A DNA stretch of 63,745 nucleotides from a virus, in the IMG/VR virus record IMGVR_UViG_3300046723_000060, positions 1-63,745 of that record, one strand, 5' to 3'. Of this stretch, positions 18,168-26,516 are shown piece after piece. The position numbers and the translations under genes are program-made. The number at the start of each line of letters is the position of its first letter. Position 1 is the first letter of the stretch. Under the pieces are notes generated by a model. That model searched no databases. It had not been told where the DNA came from and saw only the letters and a program-made list of their open reading frames with translations.

Positions 18168-19021
18168 GAGACACGTTCCAAGATACGTTTGGCGATAGCT
18201 TCGGTAGTAATGTAATTCACAAGTGTCTCTCGCACATCCATCATCGTATCAGCCCATTCCCATCGACATTCACTATTGTCCAAGTCACAAGTTGCCCACG
18301 AATCGCACAAGATTCTTGCTTTCATCAAATCTATTCGTTGAAACGAAACCAAAGTCATCTCGGGACATGATTCTAAGTTAGCAAAGTAGGGTAGCGTCCC
18401 CGCTGCCATTATCTCCACATGCCGCATACAATCCCAACCACCCTTCTTCATGGTGTAGCCGAAGTAGGCGTCACTGTACTGGTCGTAATAACGTTGCTCA
18501 GAGTCGTAGTAGACGTAAGTAGAACGGTCTCGAGGATCACAATGCGCCATGAGTCTCGTCTTACGTGAGAGGTCTATAGGTCTAATCTTCTCTTTGGGAA
18601 TACCGAACTGGATAGGTATCAGGTTGGGATTAGGTTCGTATATCTCTCGCTTGAAATACCAGCCGTGGCCAACCGCGGAAGCTAGTTCCGGCCCATCCTC
18701 ACCGTCGATGAACGCTATTTTATTTGATGGATAAGCATCAAGTACAAGCTGCATATAATCCCTACAGCGATGAATAGAGCCGTAAACCACAGCGTCATAG
18801 TACTTAGACTGAATCTTCGCTTCCACGTTGTCACGGTCAACCTCGATGTCGGGTAGGAGTTTGTAGAGAGAGTGGAACATGCATGGTTCGGATGTGTCAT
18901 ACATGAACCACATCTTTTTGACGTCTACTAGGTCGGGGCCGAGGAGAGAGCGTAAGCCGTGCATGGCTACGTCGCACTGATAATCTGCGCCTGTCGCTCC
19001 TGAGATATAGAGGATCTTCAA
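18164..19021 (-). CDS. Putative GT-B-like glycosyltransferase
   Basis: Start taken as the TTG whose TTGA overlaps the upstream stop; an ATG six codons earlier is possible. The 285-residue product starts LKILYISGATGADYQCDVAMHG, a GT4-like opening strand with a following Gly loop. The C-terminal half has GGWDCMRHVEIMAAGTLPYFANLESCPEMTL, matching the E-x-x-x-x-G-x-x-P-x-x donor-binding region of GT-B enzymes (E-I-M-A-A-G-T-L-P). The middle (DGEDGPEL) is acidic. It belongs to the cassette driven from 21.7 kb. The family is an inference from these two regions. Confidence 0.65.
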   Translation of the reverse strand: MKILYISGATGADYQCDVAMHGLRSLLGPDLVDVKKMWFMYDTSEPCMFHSLYKLLPDIEVDRDNVEAKIQSKYYDAVVYGSIHRCRDYMQLVLDAYPSNKIAFIDGEDGPELASAVGHGWYFKREIYEPNPNLIPIQFGIPKEKIRPIDLSRKTRLMAHCDPRDRSTYVYYDSEQRYYDQYSDAYFGYTMKKGGWDCMRHVEIMAAGTLPYFANLESCPEMTLVSFQRIDLMKARILCDSWATCDLDNSECRWEWADTMMDVRETLVNYITTEAIAKRILERVS

Positions 19022-19917
19022 GGTTCCACACCTTCCCACCGCTCAGTCCAAGCTCCCCACCAGATTTCTTCTCGTGTACCACCGTAACGCTTCTTGAATG
19101 CACCTTCCGTATCTCCCCACACACCTCTAGCTGGATCAGCCCATGGGTTCACTGACTGGTTGTGCAAGTGGATGAACGGAAAGTTAGTCACGGCATACAC
19201 TGGCGGTAGCTTACGAAGGAAACATTCGGTCGGGTACTCGCTGTCGTAGAAGATGCCGTCGTGTTCGTTGAAACGACCTACCTGTTCCCATATGGCGATA
19301 GGGATGATTTGGCCCGTGGGCCCCAACCTGTTCCACTTGGCTATCTTGTTGGGACCTTCGTAACGGAACCAGAAAGAGCGGCCGGGAGGACAGATGTCCT
19401 GACCGTCGAAGGCAACTGTGGAGTAAGCCTCTTTAAGATATTCCCATAGAGAAGGATCCTCCATGTCCTCCCTATCCCACTCTTGTGGAGAGCGGCGCAT
19501 GTCTACCGTGGGAGTGAGTGTCTCGAAGTGACTGAAACGTAGGCCAGAGGATTGAGCTAGTAAGGGATGCTCAAACCACTGAGAGATAGAGTGTTGGTGC
19601 TCAGGTAGAGGAGAGAAGACTAGGTCGTCTTGGAAGAGGCAGGCGTAGTCGAATCCAATGCCCTGCATCCACTCTATGGCTTTATTAAGTCCACCATTCA
19701 CAAAGCCATTGTGAGCATCAAGCCCCTTAACGTAAATGTTCGGCATTTCTTTTTGCAACTCATCAAGCTGCGGAGTGACTAACATGCGATAGGTAACAGT
19801 TGACCTGTCGAGTTGAATGTAGATACCAACTCCAGGTTCCATCTTCCTGAGTGACCTAACACAACGCAGGAGCTTGTTACCACCTGTTGAGGCGATGACG
19901 ACGCCAACCTTGTTCAC
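19018..19917 (-). CDS. GT2-like (GT-A) glycosyltransferase
   Basis: GTG start chosen because its GTGA overlaps the upstream stop; the longer frame extends into the neighbour. The 299-residue product begins NKVGVVIASTGGNKLLRCVRSL, the usual GT2 first strand and helix, then DAHNGFVNGGLNKAIEWMQG and YACLFQDDLVFSP, where QDD takes the place of the DxD metal-binding motif. ICPPGRSFWFRYEG and the His-rich FPFIHLHNQS are toward the C-terminus. It would transfer an activated sugar in the cytoplasm. It lies in the middle of the modification operon. Confidence 0.8.
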   Translation of the reverse strand: MNKVGVVIASTGGNKLLRCVRSLRKMEPGVGIYIQLDRSTVTYRMLVTPQLDELQKEMPNIYVKGLDAHNGFVNGGLNKAIEWMQGIGFDYACLFQDDLVFSPLPEHQHSISQWFEHPLLAQSSGLRFSHFETLTPTVDMRRSPQEWDREDMEDPSLWEYLKEAYSTVAFDGQDICPPGRSFWFRYEGPNKIAKWNRLGPTGQIIPIAIWEQVGRFNEHDGIFYDSEYPTECFLRKLPPVYAVTNFPFIHLHNQSVNPWADPARGVWGDTEGAFKKRYGGTREEIWWGAWTERWEGVEP

Positions 19918-20438
19918 AGTTCCATCCCTTTGAATATCACCCCGATACCGCCTACGTTCAGGTCGCCATTCGTTCCCGACCCACGTTGCCATTGCTCACC
20001 CGATGCCGGATCACGAGCGATAATCTCTACTGATGGATACTGGCGCTTCACTTCTCCCCAAAGTTGATTTACACCGTGCATCAGGATGTCATGGAAGCCG
20101 ATGAGCTTGGTAGCTGCGGGATACCACATATCGAAGTCCTGATAGACGGCGCCATACTCGTGGTCGGCGTCGATGAACACACAGTCCGGTGGACCGCCTA
20201 GGTATTCAAGGACTTGGTGTAAGGTCTCAAGGGAGTGCGAGTCGTTCTGGATATGGTGGATGCCCGGCAGACCGTTCGGCAGCACGTCTACTGTCACTAC
20301 CTTTATCCCGGCTTGCGCGTGCTCCCAGCTCGACCCGACTCCCAACTCGACGTAGGTCTTGATGCCCATACCGAGGCATAGGCTGACCCAAGAGTGGTAT
20401 TCGGGGATACGTTGATTAGAGCCTCGATAGATGGTCAC
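19914..20438 (-). CDS. SAM-dependent methyltransferase-like protein, third copy
   Basis: Start set at a GTG inside the 3' end of the upstream gene (23-base overlap); the extended frame upstream is a shadow of that gene. The 174-residue product has IKTYVELGVGSSWEHAQ as motif I, VVTVDVLP as the second strand and PDCVFIDADHEYGAVYQDFD as the family signature (FIDADHxYxxVxxD). It also has FHDILMHGV, the H-D pair seen in many sugar methyltransferases. Together with the genes at 17038 and 17658 it gives three diverged family-24 methyltransferases within 3.5 kb. Confidence 0.78.
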   Translation of the reverse strand: MTIYRGSNQRIPEYHSWVSLCLGMGIKTYVELGVGSSWEHAQAGIKVVTVDVLPNGLPGIHHIQNDSHSLETLHQVLEYLGGPPDCVFIDADHEYGAVYQDFDMWYPAATKLIGFHDILMHGVNQLWGEVKRQYPSVEIIARDPASGEQWQRGSGTNGDLNVGGIGVIFKGMEL

Positions 20439-21558
20439 TGACCGCCTCCACTGCGTTTTCCATTCCTTTACCGTAGTTCCTGAACATTCGCATGGTTGGA
20501 TAGAACGGATGATCGTCACGATGGATAGGGTATTGCCATGCTGAGTTACCGGGGAGGACGACCCATGTTGGTACACCCATGGCGGCTGAGAGGTGAGCTA
20601 CGCCTGTGTCTACGCTGACTACCATATCGCACGTTGCGATCGCTTTAGCCGTATCGAGCCAGTTCTCAATTACAGGATTGTCGCACTCCTTCGGTAGCTC
20701 ATGTTTGTAGTTCAGGTTGACCCACTGATGCTTCCTGTCCATGGAATTGAGGACGGACTGGAGCTGGCTGGCGTGCATGGAACGGCATTTAGTGGGAGAC
20801 ATGCCTTCGCCGGCGAGAGCGCAGATACCAACACGCAAAGGTCGGTCATTGATTGTCCTTCTAGTTGGAAAGTTTATATAAGGATCCTTGAATGGACTCC
20901 AATTCTCGAACGTCACACCGAGCTTGTACGGTAGCGTAAGAATAGAAGTGTGGTAGTCATAATCGTGGAACTTAAAGTCCGCATTGCCGCCCCAGTTCTC
21001 GATGGCGTGGTAACCCATGTGCTCGATGAGCGGCGCCAGACCGGGCTGGCAGACGTAGGATATCTTGGCTCCACAAGAACGTAACGTTCCCATCCACCGC
21101 ATGAAGTAGAACTGGTCGCCGTAACCTTCGCCCTCAATCACCAGAATGCGCTTGCCTGCAAGAAGTTGATCTTTCCACTCAGGAATGAAGTCCTTCAGTT
21201 GCGATCGCAGGTTGACATCCTGCAAATACAATGGCCAGCCACGGGTGAGGTCGCCTACTCGCAGCAGTGCCCTGCCATAATGTCCAGCGGCTCGCTTATC
21301 ACCGGGACCCAAATGCCATGCTTCAGCTGCACAAGGCAGAGCTTCGTCGAACCGGCCTAAACCCTCAAGAATGATGCTCATATTGAGCAATGTAGGAATG
21401 GTTCTGGCTATCTGCAGGGCCTTCTCAGCGATAGGCAGCGCTTGCTCGAACATACCTTTGTTGTAGAGTTCGGAGGAGATATTCTGGAATTCGGTCTCAG
21501 GGCCGACAGGGTCTACTGGTTCAGGCTCTCTAGCGAATGGATTCAGGGTGAGGATCAC
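20416..21558 (-). CDS. TPR-GT9 fusion glycosyltransferase
   Basis: GTG start (GTGA overlap with the 46-residue gene). The 380-residue protein has two or three tetratricopeptide repeats at about 25-105 (ELYNKGMFEQALPIAEKAL, ILEGLGRFDEALPCAAEAW) and then a GT9-like GT-B domain: KRILVIEGEGYGDQFYFMRW and VVSVDTGVAHLSAAMGVPTWVVLP, the textbook D-T-G-x-x-H-L-x-A-A-x-G-x-P motif, ending with the WQYPIHRDD segment. This TPR plus GT9 arrangement is known in bacterial protein and flagellin glycosylation islands. It is the first enzyme after the cassette promoter. A role in glycosylating a protein, perhaps the secreted fibre downstream, is inferred. Confidence 0.82.
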   Translation of the reverse strand: MILTLNPFAREPEPVDPVGPETEFQNISSELYNKGMFEQALPIAEKALQIARTIPTLLNMSIILEGLGRFDEALPCAAEAWHLGPGDKRAAGHYGRALLRVGDLTRGWPLYLQDVNLRSQLKDFIPEWKDQLLAGKRILVIEGEGYGDQFYFMRWMGTLRSCGAKISYVCQPGLAPLIEHMGYHAIENWGGNADFKFHDYDYHTSILTLPYKLGVTFENWSPFKDPYINFPTRRTINDRPLRVGICALAGEGMSPTKCRSMHASQLQSVLNSMDRKHQWVNLNYKHELPKECDNPVIENWLDTAKAIATCDMVVSVDTGVAHLSAAMGVPTWVVLPGNSAWQYPIHRDDHPFYPTMRMFRNYGKGMENAVEAVSDHLSRL

Positions 21559-21695
21559 TTGTCTTTTTTCGGCGGCCTGCCGCCCTTTCTCGCCCACTTT
21601 ACCAGCGTGGCCTTATCATACTTTGCGGCACGAGCCTTACCGCCCTTGCTGCCCATCCACTTCAAAAACTCGCGTATTGACCTTGTTTTTTTCAC
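21555..21695 (-). CDS. 46-residue basic DNA-binding-like peptide
   Basis: A GTG-started small gene, the first after the promoter at 21704-21732. The product has a KTRSIREFLKWMGSKGGK opening, the GGKARAAKYD repeat-like stretch and a basic end (RKGGRPPKKDK) resembling an AT-hook (GRPPKK). Such mini-proteins are frequent in phages. It may act as a regulator of the cassette. Gene reality is supported by the GTGA overlap with the next gene and the promoter; the reading is not conserved by anything I can check. Confidence 0.65.
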   Translation of the reverse strand: MKKTRSIREFLKWMGSKGGKARAAKYDKATLVKWARKGGRPPKKDK

Positions 21696-21703
21696 AAGGA
21701 TAG

Positions 21704-21732
21704 CTTATATAACTTACCTGTAAGATTGTCAA
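21704..21732 (-). promoter_or_regulatory. Near-consensus sigma70 promoter of the modification cassette
   Basis: On the minus strand TTGACA (21732-21727) is separated by exactly 17 bases from TATAAG (21709-21704), differing from consensus only at the last base. Transcription would begin about eight bases before the GTG of the 46-residue gene at 21695. This lies in the only sizeable gap between the head genes and the cassette, so the glycosyl/methyltransferase genes can be expressed apart from the head operon. Confidence 0.8.
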
Positions 21733-21765
21733 CGGTAAAAAGAGAGGTATTACTGTGGATAAATC

Positions 21766-22782
21766 CTAATACTGACCACCGTATACTGTGGAAACTCCCA
21801 AGAGAGTATTGTAGGCTCCATAGTTCTGACCCATCCAGTTGATACCACGGATGCTGAACCAGGCGTCTACGAAATCCTTATCCTGCTGGCGATACTTGGT
21901 CATACGGTCTTTGTACTCGGCTTGTGCGGCTCCCATGAGGAAGCGGAAGTCAGGCCCAGTCGATCGTGGTGAGAGATCCTTATTCGCTTCAGCCCATTCG
22001 TAAGCGTACATTCTGGCTCGAGCGATGACGCAATCTTCGCCTACTTGAACTGGTAATGTGTCAGTAGGGTTGACTAGATCGTCTCCGCGACGGCGACCGT
22101 AAGTAGCGTAGACAAAAGGATTGACTGGCTGGCCCCAGAGCTCAAATAGAGGATAGCCTAGAGTTGCGCTGGCATTATCCGTACCTTGGCCTCTAGCGTC
22201 GATCATGTACGGCACAACCTGAGACGGAAACTGGTAGATAGACCGTTGCGGGTCGATCATATCGAGTTCCGCTCGTTCCATGGTTATGCCTAGCCACATG
22301 TACATGGACATGTTACGGACGGAGATCCATGTCTTGTGATCCTTGAACTGAGCTGGATAGTAGAGCTGGTAGAGCTGGTAGGAGATGTTAGTGCCAGAGT
22401 TGTCGTAGAAGGTGCGGTCTAGAGTAGCGGCACCTGTAATCTGATCATACTGGATTAAGTTATAGATTTGACTGACACCTGACGAGGTACCAGGACGTAG
22501 CTGGCGCTGGGTGATCAGCGAGGTAGGACAGTCAAGTTGAGATTGGTTGATAGCGGCTACAGCGGCAGCATCGAACTGAACGGTATCTGAGCCTAGTACT
22601 ACGGTAACGGTACCTGTGGTAACTACAGACGGGCTGCGCCATGAGGATTCATATAACTGGAAGGACCAGATATCAGAATCCCTGATGACTCCCCAAGCAC
22701 GATTTATCAGGGTGCCTGTAAAACTAAAAGGTAGTTTGGGTACAGCGCCCCTTAATTCGGCCTGCATGTTTTGAAACGCCAC
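21766..22782 (-). CDS. Structural protein of the head region
   Basis: A 338-residue protein from a GTG start with a good AGGAGGT site. The sequence has N-terminal LINRAWGVIRDSDIWSFQLYE, a beta-rich first half (VVTTGTVTVVLGSDTVQFD) and a more helical C-terminal half with ERAELDMIDPQ, ARARMYAYEWAEANK and MGAAQAEYKDRMTKYRQQDKDFVDAW. This mixture and its position three genes after the capsid gene suggest a head-completion, connector or gatekeeper protein. No precise family is recognised. Confidence 0.55.
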   Translation of the reverse strand: MAFQNMQAELRGAVPKLPFSFTGTLINRAWGVIRDSDIWSFQLYESSWRSPSVVTTGTVTVVLGSDTVQFDAAAVAAINQSQLDCPTSLITQRQLRPGTSSGVSQIYNLIQYDQITGAATLDRTFYDNSGTNISYQLYQLYYPAQFKDHKTWISVRNMSMYMWLGITMERAELDMIDPQRSIYQFPSQVVPYMIDARGQGTDNASATLGYPLFELWGQPVNPFVYATYGRRRGDDLVNPTDTLPVQVGEDCVIARARMYAYEWAEANKDLSPRSTGPDFRFLMGAAQAEYKDRMTKYRQQDKDFVDAWFSIRGINWMGQNYGAYNTLLGVSTVYGGQY

Positions 22783-22806
22783 GCAGAACCTCCTATGGAG
22801 CGTGTC

Positions 22807-23172
22807 TTAGACACAGAATAGCTGAACACGGAAGCTGAATGTGGATAAGTTGGTTGAAGCAGCGGCTTCCGTGCCTACCGTCTGAGATTGGCCACCTGAG
22901 GTCACCGTTGCAGTTGCATAGGGCCTGAAAATGACCGAAGGGACCGCGTTGCCTGACCCGCCAAGGTTGTATTGGGTGTTGAGCTCGAAAGCGTTGGTCG
23001 TATCGAGAGAAGCATCGCAAAACTCGAAGCCACCGACACCAAGTGAGGCCGCAGTCAGTACCATTCCAGTCGTGCGGGAGTAGCTCGCTGGACCTGTAAT
23101 GTCCACCGTGATGAGCATTTTGTTGCCCAACTGGATGTTGGAGACAAGAGAGATACCTAGCTTGAAAGCCAT
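22807..23172 (-). CDS. Small head-associated structural protein
   Basis: A 121-residue protein without charged clusters, beginning MAFKLGISLVSNIQLGNKML. It contains many Thr/Ser/Gly and beta-strand-like stretches and ends in FSFRVQLFCV. It shares the MAF(K/Q) opening with the next gene. It lies between a 225-residue all-beta protein and the 338-residue protein. A head decoration (cement) or completion role fits length and position; this is inference. Confidence 0.6.
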   Translation of the reverse strand: MAFKLGISLVSNIQLGNKMLITVDITGPASYSRTTGMVLTAASLGVGGFEFCDASLDTTNAFELNTQYNLGGSGNAVPSVIFRPYATATVTSGGQSQTVGTEAAASTNLSTFSFRVQLFCV

Positions 23173-23187
23173 TCAGTTCCTCCCTTT

Positions 23188-23865
23188 TTAGATACGGCCG
23201 CAGAAGTTTCCGCGGGTGATGATGACGCTGGAAATCGTTGAGATGACTGGAGTGCCGATAGCCACGCCCAAGACGTTAGACAGAGTGACCGTGGTCAGGG
23301 CTACGCCAGCATCAAAGGTTGAAGCGGTGGTAGCGGAGACTTTGGAGCTGACTGTAGTCGCCAAGGCGGTAGAGGTCAGGGAGTTGTCGAACAGAACTGA
23401 CGCTACGCCTGCGACCTGGATCCAGCCGAAGTTGCCCTTGACGAGAGCTACGCCCGTGCCCGATGACGTGGTTGGGTTAATGAATACGCCGGCGATGTAG
23501 GCTGGCAAGAGAGTGTTAGGCTGAACGTCTGAGGTAACTGTGTAAGACTGCGTTGCGCCACCGGGAAGGTCAGAGATGCGCCAGAAAGCGCAAGTACCAC
23601 GAGCCGGCGATGCCGTGGCGGTAGCCAGAGTGCCGACGTACATGTAGACGCCGCCGTAGAGAGTACCAACGGTAGTGTCTGATAGCGCCAGAGCTCCAAC
23701 GTCGTCAACCACGATACGGTCACCGGGAATCGTAGCGCTTATTGCCGCTGACGGTACGCCTGATGGAGCTGAAACTACCGCTCCACCGGACGTTGCGTCA
23801 TTGACATCGTTCAGGAACTTTGCGGTGAGTTGGTCCGCTTGCTTCGTGAGCATTCCGCCTGCCAT
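23188..23865 (-). CDS. All-beta head decoration-like protein
   Basis: A 225-residue protein with MLTKQADQLTAKFLNDVNDAT as an N-terminal helix, followed by a Val/Thr/Ala-rich beta region (IPGDRIVVDDVGALALSDTTV, GGVYMYVGTLATATASPARG). It follows the capsid gene, and the ribosome-binding site AAAGGAGA is clear. Proteins of this size, place and composition usually decorate capsids or form part of head fibres. No family is recognised. Confidence 0.6.
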   Translation of the reverse strand: MAGGMLTKQADQLTAKFLNDVNDATSGGAVVSAPSGVPSAAISATIPGDRIVVDDVGALALSDTTVGTLYGGVYMYVGTLATATASPARGTCAFWRISDLPGGATQSYTVTSDVQPNTLLPAYIAGVFINPTTSSGTGVALVKGNFGWIQVAGVASVLFDNSLTSTALATTVSSKVSATTASTFDAGVALTTVTLSNVLGVAIGTPVISTISSVIITRGNFCGRI

Positions 23866-23892
23866 GGTGTGTCTCCTTTATCCCAATCTCAC

Positions 23893-25035
23893 TTAGAATC
23901 CTGCGCCGACCAACTGCCAGTTGTCGCGTGGTTGAACGGTATATAGGTTGAGGCCGGCTTTCAGGAACATCACCACGAGGTCAGCGTTGGTTTGGCTCCT
24001 GATCGGTGGCGTAAAGTTGAAGTTATACTCTGGGTCGCTGGCTGGACGGAGCTTCCATCCCTTGACTCGCAGCCAGAAGAATGGCTCGCCGGGAGTACAG
24101 GAAGTTGCGCTCGGATAGTTCGAGATAGCAGCCTGAGTCGTGCTCAAAGTCGGTGTGGTGAAAGCCGTAGGCTTAATGGAGGTCGTCTGGCTCAGGTTAG
24201 ACGGCAGGATAGTGCCGTACTTGGTCGAAGGTGCCAGTTTATCCACGAAGATCGTACCGTCAAGGACCTTGAGGCCGCTGACGCCGATAGACAGGTCCTG
24301 AACCATCTCGAAACGTTGTTTCGGTTCCTGACGCTCGGCTAGGTAGCTGAACAGAGCCTTGTTGCAAAGCCCGATGTCAGGAGGCTGTACGCAGTTCTGA
24401 TAGGCTTCAAAGACTGTTTTGTAAGTGATCTGTCCAGTGTTGCCGGAAGAGTCGCCTACCCATGTCGGAACTGAGTTTAGCACGTTACCGATGGCGCCGT
24501 TGCGTGACTGGCCACCGTAAGTGGTGAATACGTTGCCGTCCCAAGATGGGTTGACGCCATCGTTCAAGGCTTCAGACAGGCCATTGATAAAGATCAGGCG
24601 GTTGGAGCCGGAGATGTTCTGACCATGACGGTAGAAGTCGATGGCGACGTCGGTATTGAGCGCCTGAACTGCGTTCTGCATGTAAGCGTCGATCAGCTTC
24701 ACCTTTACCGCGGGACCGCTGCCCTGGATTACGTTGGTCTGCCAGAGGTTCAGCGGCACCTGTTCCACGTATTCCTTGGGAACGAAGGCGGTAGCCGCGA
24801 TGATCTGCTTCTGCATGACCGTTACATCGGAGCCGGGAGCGATGGCGCCGCCGTTTACACGGTCATACATGAAGGGATCCTGCATGAACGTGCCGCCGGC
24901 AAAGTCTTCTAAAGCTCCCATGGCACGCATCTTACGCATCCAGGGAGTTTCGACGAAGAAGTTATCGACGAGGACGTCGTCCTTCAAATCAGCGAGTGTG
25001 GTTGCTGAGATTTGATCAAATGTTGGGTCAGCCAT
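23893..25035 (-). CDS. Major capsid protein
   Basis: A 380-residue protein placed directly after the coiled-coil scaffold and portal genes, the standard order terminase, portal, scaffold, capsid. The N-terminus (MADPTFDQISATTLADLKDDVLVDNFFVETPWMRKMRAMG) matches long capsid proteins of short-tailed phages. The middle has NTDVAIDFYRHGQ and the C-terminal third has Phe/Trp-rich strands (PFFWLRVKGWKLRP). I infer an HK97-like fold from context. AGGAGAGCAACG serves as ribosome-binding site. Confidence 0.8.
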   Translation of the reverse strand: MADPTFDQISATTLADLKDDVLVDNFFVETPWMRKMRAMGALEDFAGGTFMQDPFMYDRVNGGAIAPGSDVTVMQKQIIAATAFVPKEYVEQVPLNLWQTNVIQGSGPAVKVKLIDAYMQNAVQALNTDVAIDFYRHGQNISGSNRLIFINGLSEALNDGVNPSWDGNVFTTYGGQSRNGAIGNVLNSVPTWVGDSSGNTGQITYKTVFEAYQNCVQPPDIGLCNKALFSYLAERQEPKQRFEMVQDLSIGVSGLKVLDGTIFVDKLAPSTKYGTILPSNLSQTTSIKPTAFTTPTLSTTQAAISNYPSATSCTPGEPFFWLRVKGWKLRPASDPEYNFNFTPPIRSQTNADLVVMFLKAGLNLYTVQPRDNWQLVGAGF

Positions 25036-25063
25036 CGTTGCTCTCCTATAAACTCACTGATAC

Positions 25064-25903
25064 TTAATTCTTGAAATCTCCACTCGTTTGCCGCTCTACT
25101 AATCTCTGCGCTGCACGAGAGACGCGATCGTTCTGCAGCTGAGTCTCGCTCTTGTTCCAAGGCTGGTTATCGCTACGCAGCTTGTCGTCGGGACGGACGG
25201 CGAAAGGAGACTTAGAGGGCAGCATGGGACGAGTCTCGGGATTGCCGAACCTTGAGACCAGTTCCGTTTCCTTTTCCTTGGCGCCTTCGGCTTTCCACTT
25301 GGCTATTTCAGCGTCGCGTTGTTTCTGGGCGGCTTGCTCACGGGCCTCACGAACCTTGAACTTCTCTTCCCAGTAAGGAAGCAATGTCTTGCCAGCGGCT
25401 TGAGCTTCACGGCGGAGTTGTTCAGCGTTAAACGGCTGGCCGGGGAAGAGTCGGGCATGTTCGTTAGCGGCGTCGAGTAATCCTGCGAGGTTAGCGGCGA
25501 AAGCGTCACCAGCTTGCTGGAACTTGTCCATGGTGAGGTAACGGTCGTCGGGAGCGGCTGCCGCAGGCTTCGGTGGCTCAGGGTCATAACCCAAGTCTTT
25601 TGTCACATCGATAAGACCTTGACGATTAGCTTCAAGCAGAGCAGCCTTGGCACGGGCAGCTTCAGCAGCAGAAGCTATGGCTTGATTCTGTACCTGTTTG
25701 AGCTTGCTATCGTTCTCGGTGTACCAGGACTGTACGCGAGCTTCGTAGTTCTTCATGGTCTCTTCGAGCTTGACTGCGGCTTGGCGAGCTTCTTCAGCAT
25801 CAGCTTGAGACTTATCGAATGCACGGCGAGAGACAACCGTGTCTAAAACCTTGATCTCATCATCTGTGGCCCCGTTAGCCTTCAAATACTCTGCGTAAGT
25901 CAT
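25064..25903 (-). CDS. Capsid scaffolding protein
   Basis: A 279-residue, highly charged, helix-rich protein. Start chosen at ATG 25903 because GGAGGCAAAC lies just upstream; an ATG 4 codons earlier has no such site. It has MTYAEYLKANGATDDE, a long coiled coil (QADAEEARQAAVKLEETMKN and on through AAEAARAKAALLEANRQG), a linker with PEPPKPAAAAPDD, and a second coiled coil (REAREQAAQKQRDAEIAKWK). Lack of Cys and the place before the capsid gene are typical of scaffolds that are lost from the mature head. Confidence 0.8.
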   Translation of the reverse strand: MTYAEYLKANGATDDEIKVLDTVVSRRAFDKSQADAEEARQAAVKLEETMKNYEARVQSWYTENDSKLKQVQNQAIASAAEAARAKAALLEANRQGLIDVTKDLGYDPEPPKPAAAAPDDRYLTMDKFQQAGDAFAANLAGLLDAANEHARLFPGQPFNAEQLRREAQAAGKTLLPYWEEKFKVREAREQAAQKQRDAEIAKWKAEGAKEKETELVSRFGNPETRPMLPSKSPFAVRPDDKLRSDNQPWNKSETQLQNDRVSRAAQRLVERQTSGDFKN

Positions 25904-25914
25904 GTTTGCCTCCA

Positions 25915-26229
25915 CTATCCGTTACTGGGCGGTGCCATTGGTTCGCCCGTTGGTGCTGATTGCATCATTCCTGCTACAACCTCGCGCATCAGGTTGTTAA
26001 TCTCACTTACCTTGGCCGATGTGGCTGGAAAGGCTTTAGCAATTGCTCGCAGGTCGCTCACTACCCTGATGGCCAGTTGTGTACCATTCTGCATCGCTGG
26101 ACTGGGTACGGGTGGCGCAGGACTGGCTGCGGTAGGCGTAGTCGGATTAACCTGAGCCGGAGAAGGTGGATTCCCAGGATCTCCCCCTGCACTTGGGGGC
26201 GGAGTCATCGCAACTGGGCTAGCCGCCAT
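25915..26229 (-). CDS. Pro-rich protein preceding the scaffold
   Basis: A 104-residue protein whose first half is nearly all Pro, Ala, Ser and Thr (intrinsically disordered) and whose second half is a single helix-rich segment (AIRVVSDLRAIAKAFPATSAKVSEINNLMREVVAGM). TAATG overlap with the upstream 51-residue gene. The arrangement, a flexible arm plus an amphipathic helix, suits a scaffold co-factor or head assembly protein. Not recognised. Confidence 0.65.
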   Translation of the reverse strand: MAASPVAMTPPPSAGGDPGNPPSPAQVNPTTPTAASPAPPVPSPAMQNGTQLAIRVVSDLRAIAKAFPATSAKVSEINNLMREVVAGMMQSAPTGEPMAPPSNG

Positions 26230-26384
26230 TACGCTTTCTTATGCGCCTGTTTCTTACCCTTGCCGAGCTTGGGCAAAGTCATCGAGTCGGGCTTCATGTC
26301 CGACTTCATCTTGAGCTTGGAGCCGGAACCGCCAATCTTTGCTAGGTTGCCAGCGAATCCGCCTGATTTACTGTGTCCGCGCAT
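26229..26384 (-). CDS. 51-residue basic peptide
   Basis: Starts MRGHSKSGGFAGNLAKIGG and ends LGKGKKQAHKKA, rich in Lys and Gly, without hydrophobic core. A clear site (AGGAGAAGCAAG) precedes it. The TAATG overlap with the following gene supports reality. It resembles the other tiny basic peptides of the left arm (13171-13740) and may be a minor DNA-binding virion protein. Confidence 0.7.
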   Translation of the reverse strand: MRGHSKSGGFAGNLAKIGGSGSKLKMKSDMKPDSMTLPKLGKGKKQAHKKA

Positions 26385-26398
26385 TCTTGCTTCTCCTG

Positions 26399-26485
26399 TT
26401 ACTTCTTACCGAATTTCTTCCCGTGCTCTTTCTTCTCTTCCTTCTTCTCTTTTTCCTTTTTATCTTTTTTGCCGTGATGCTTCAT
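26399..26485 (-). CDS. 28-residue poly-basic/acidic peptide
   Basis: A minimal gene with a perfect AAAGGAGCC ribosome-binding site. The product is made almost wholly of Lys, Glu, His and Gly (MKHHGKKDKKEKEKKEEKK then EHGKKFGKK). It would be a single charged helix. The position between the candidate small RNA and the basic 51-residue gene makes it the first gene of the capsid operon. If not functional as protein it may serve to load ribosomes. Confidence 0.6.
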   Translation of the reverse strand: MKHHGKKDKKEKEKKEEKKEHGKKFGKK

Positions 26486-26516
26486 CGTGGCTCCTTTATG
26501 TCTTGATAGGGCCGTA

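Noticed and set aside
20438-20576. Extended N-terminus of the third methyltransferase
   Set aside because: It lies wholly within the TPR-GT9 gene in another frame; GTG 20438 fits the coupling pattern of the operon.
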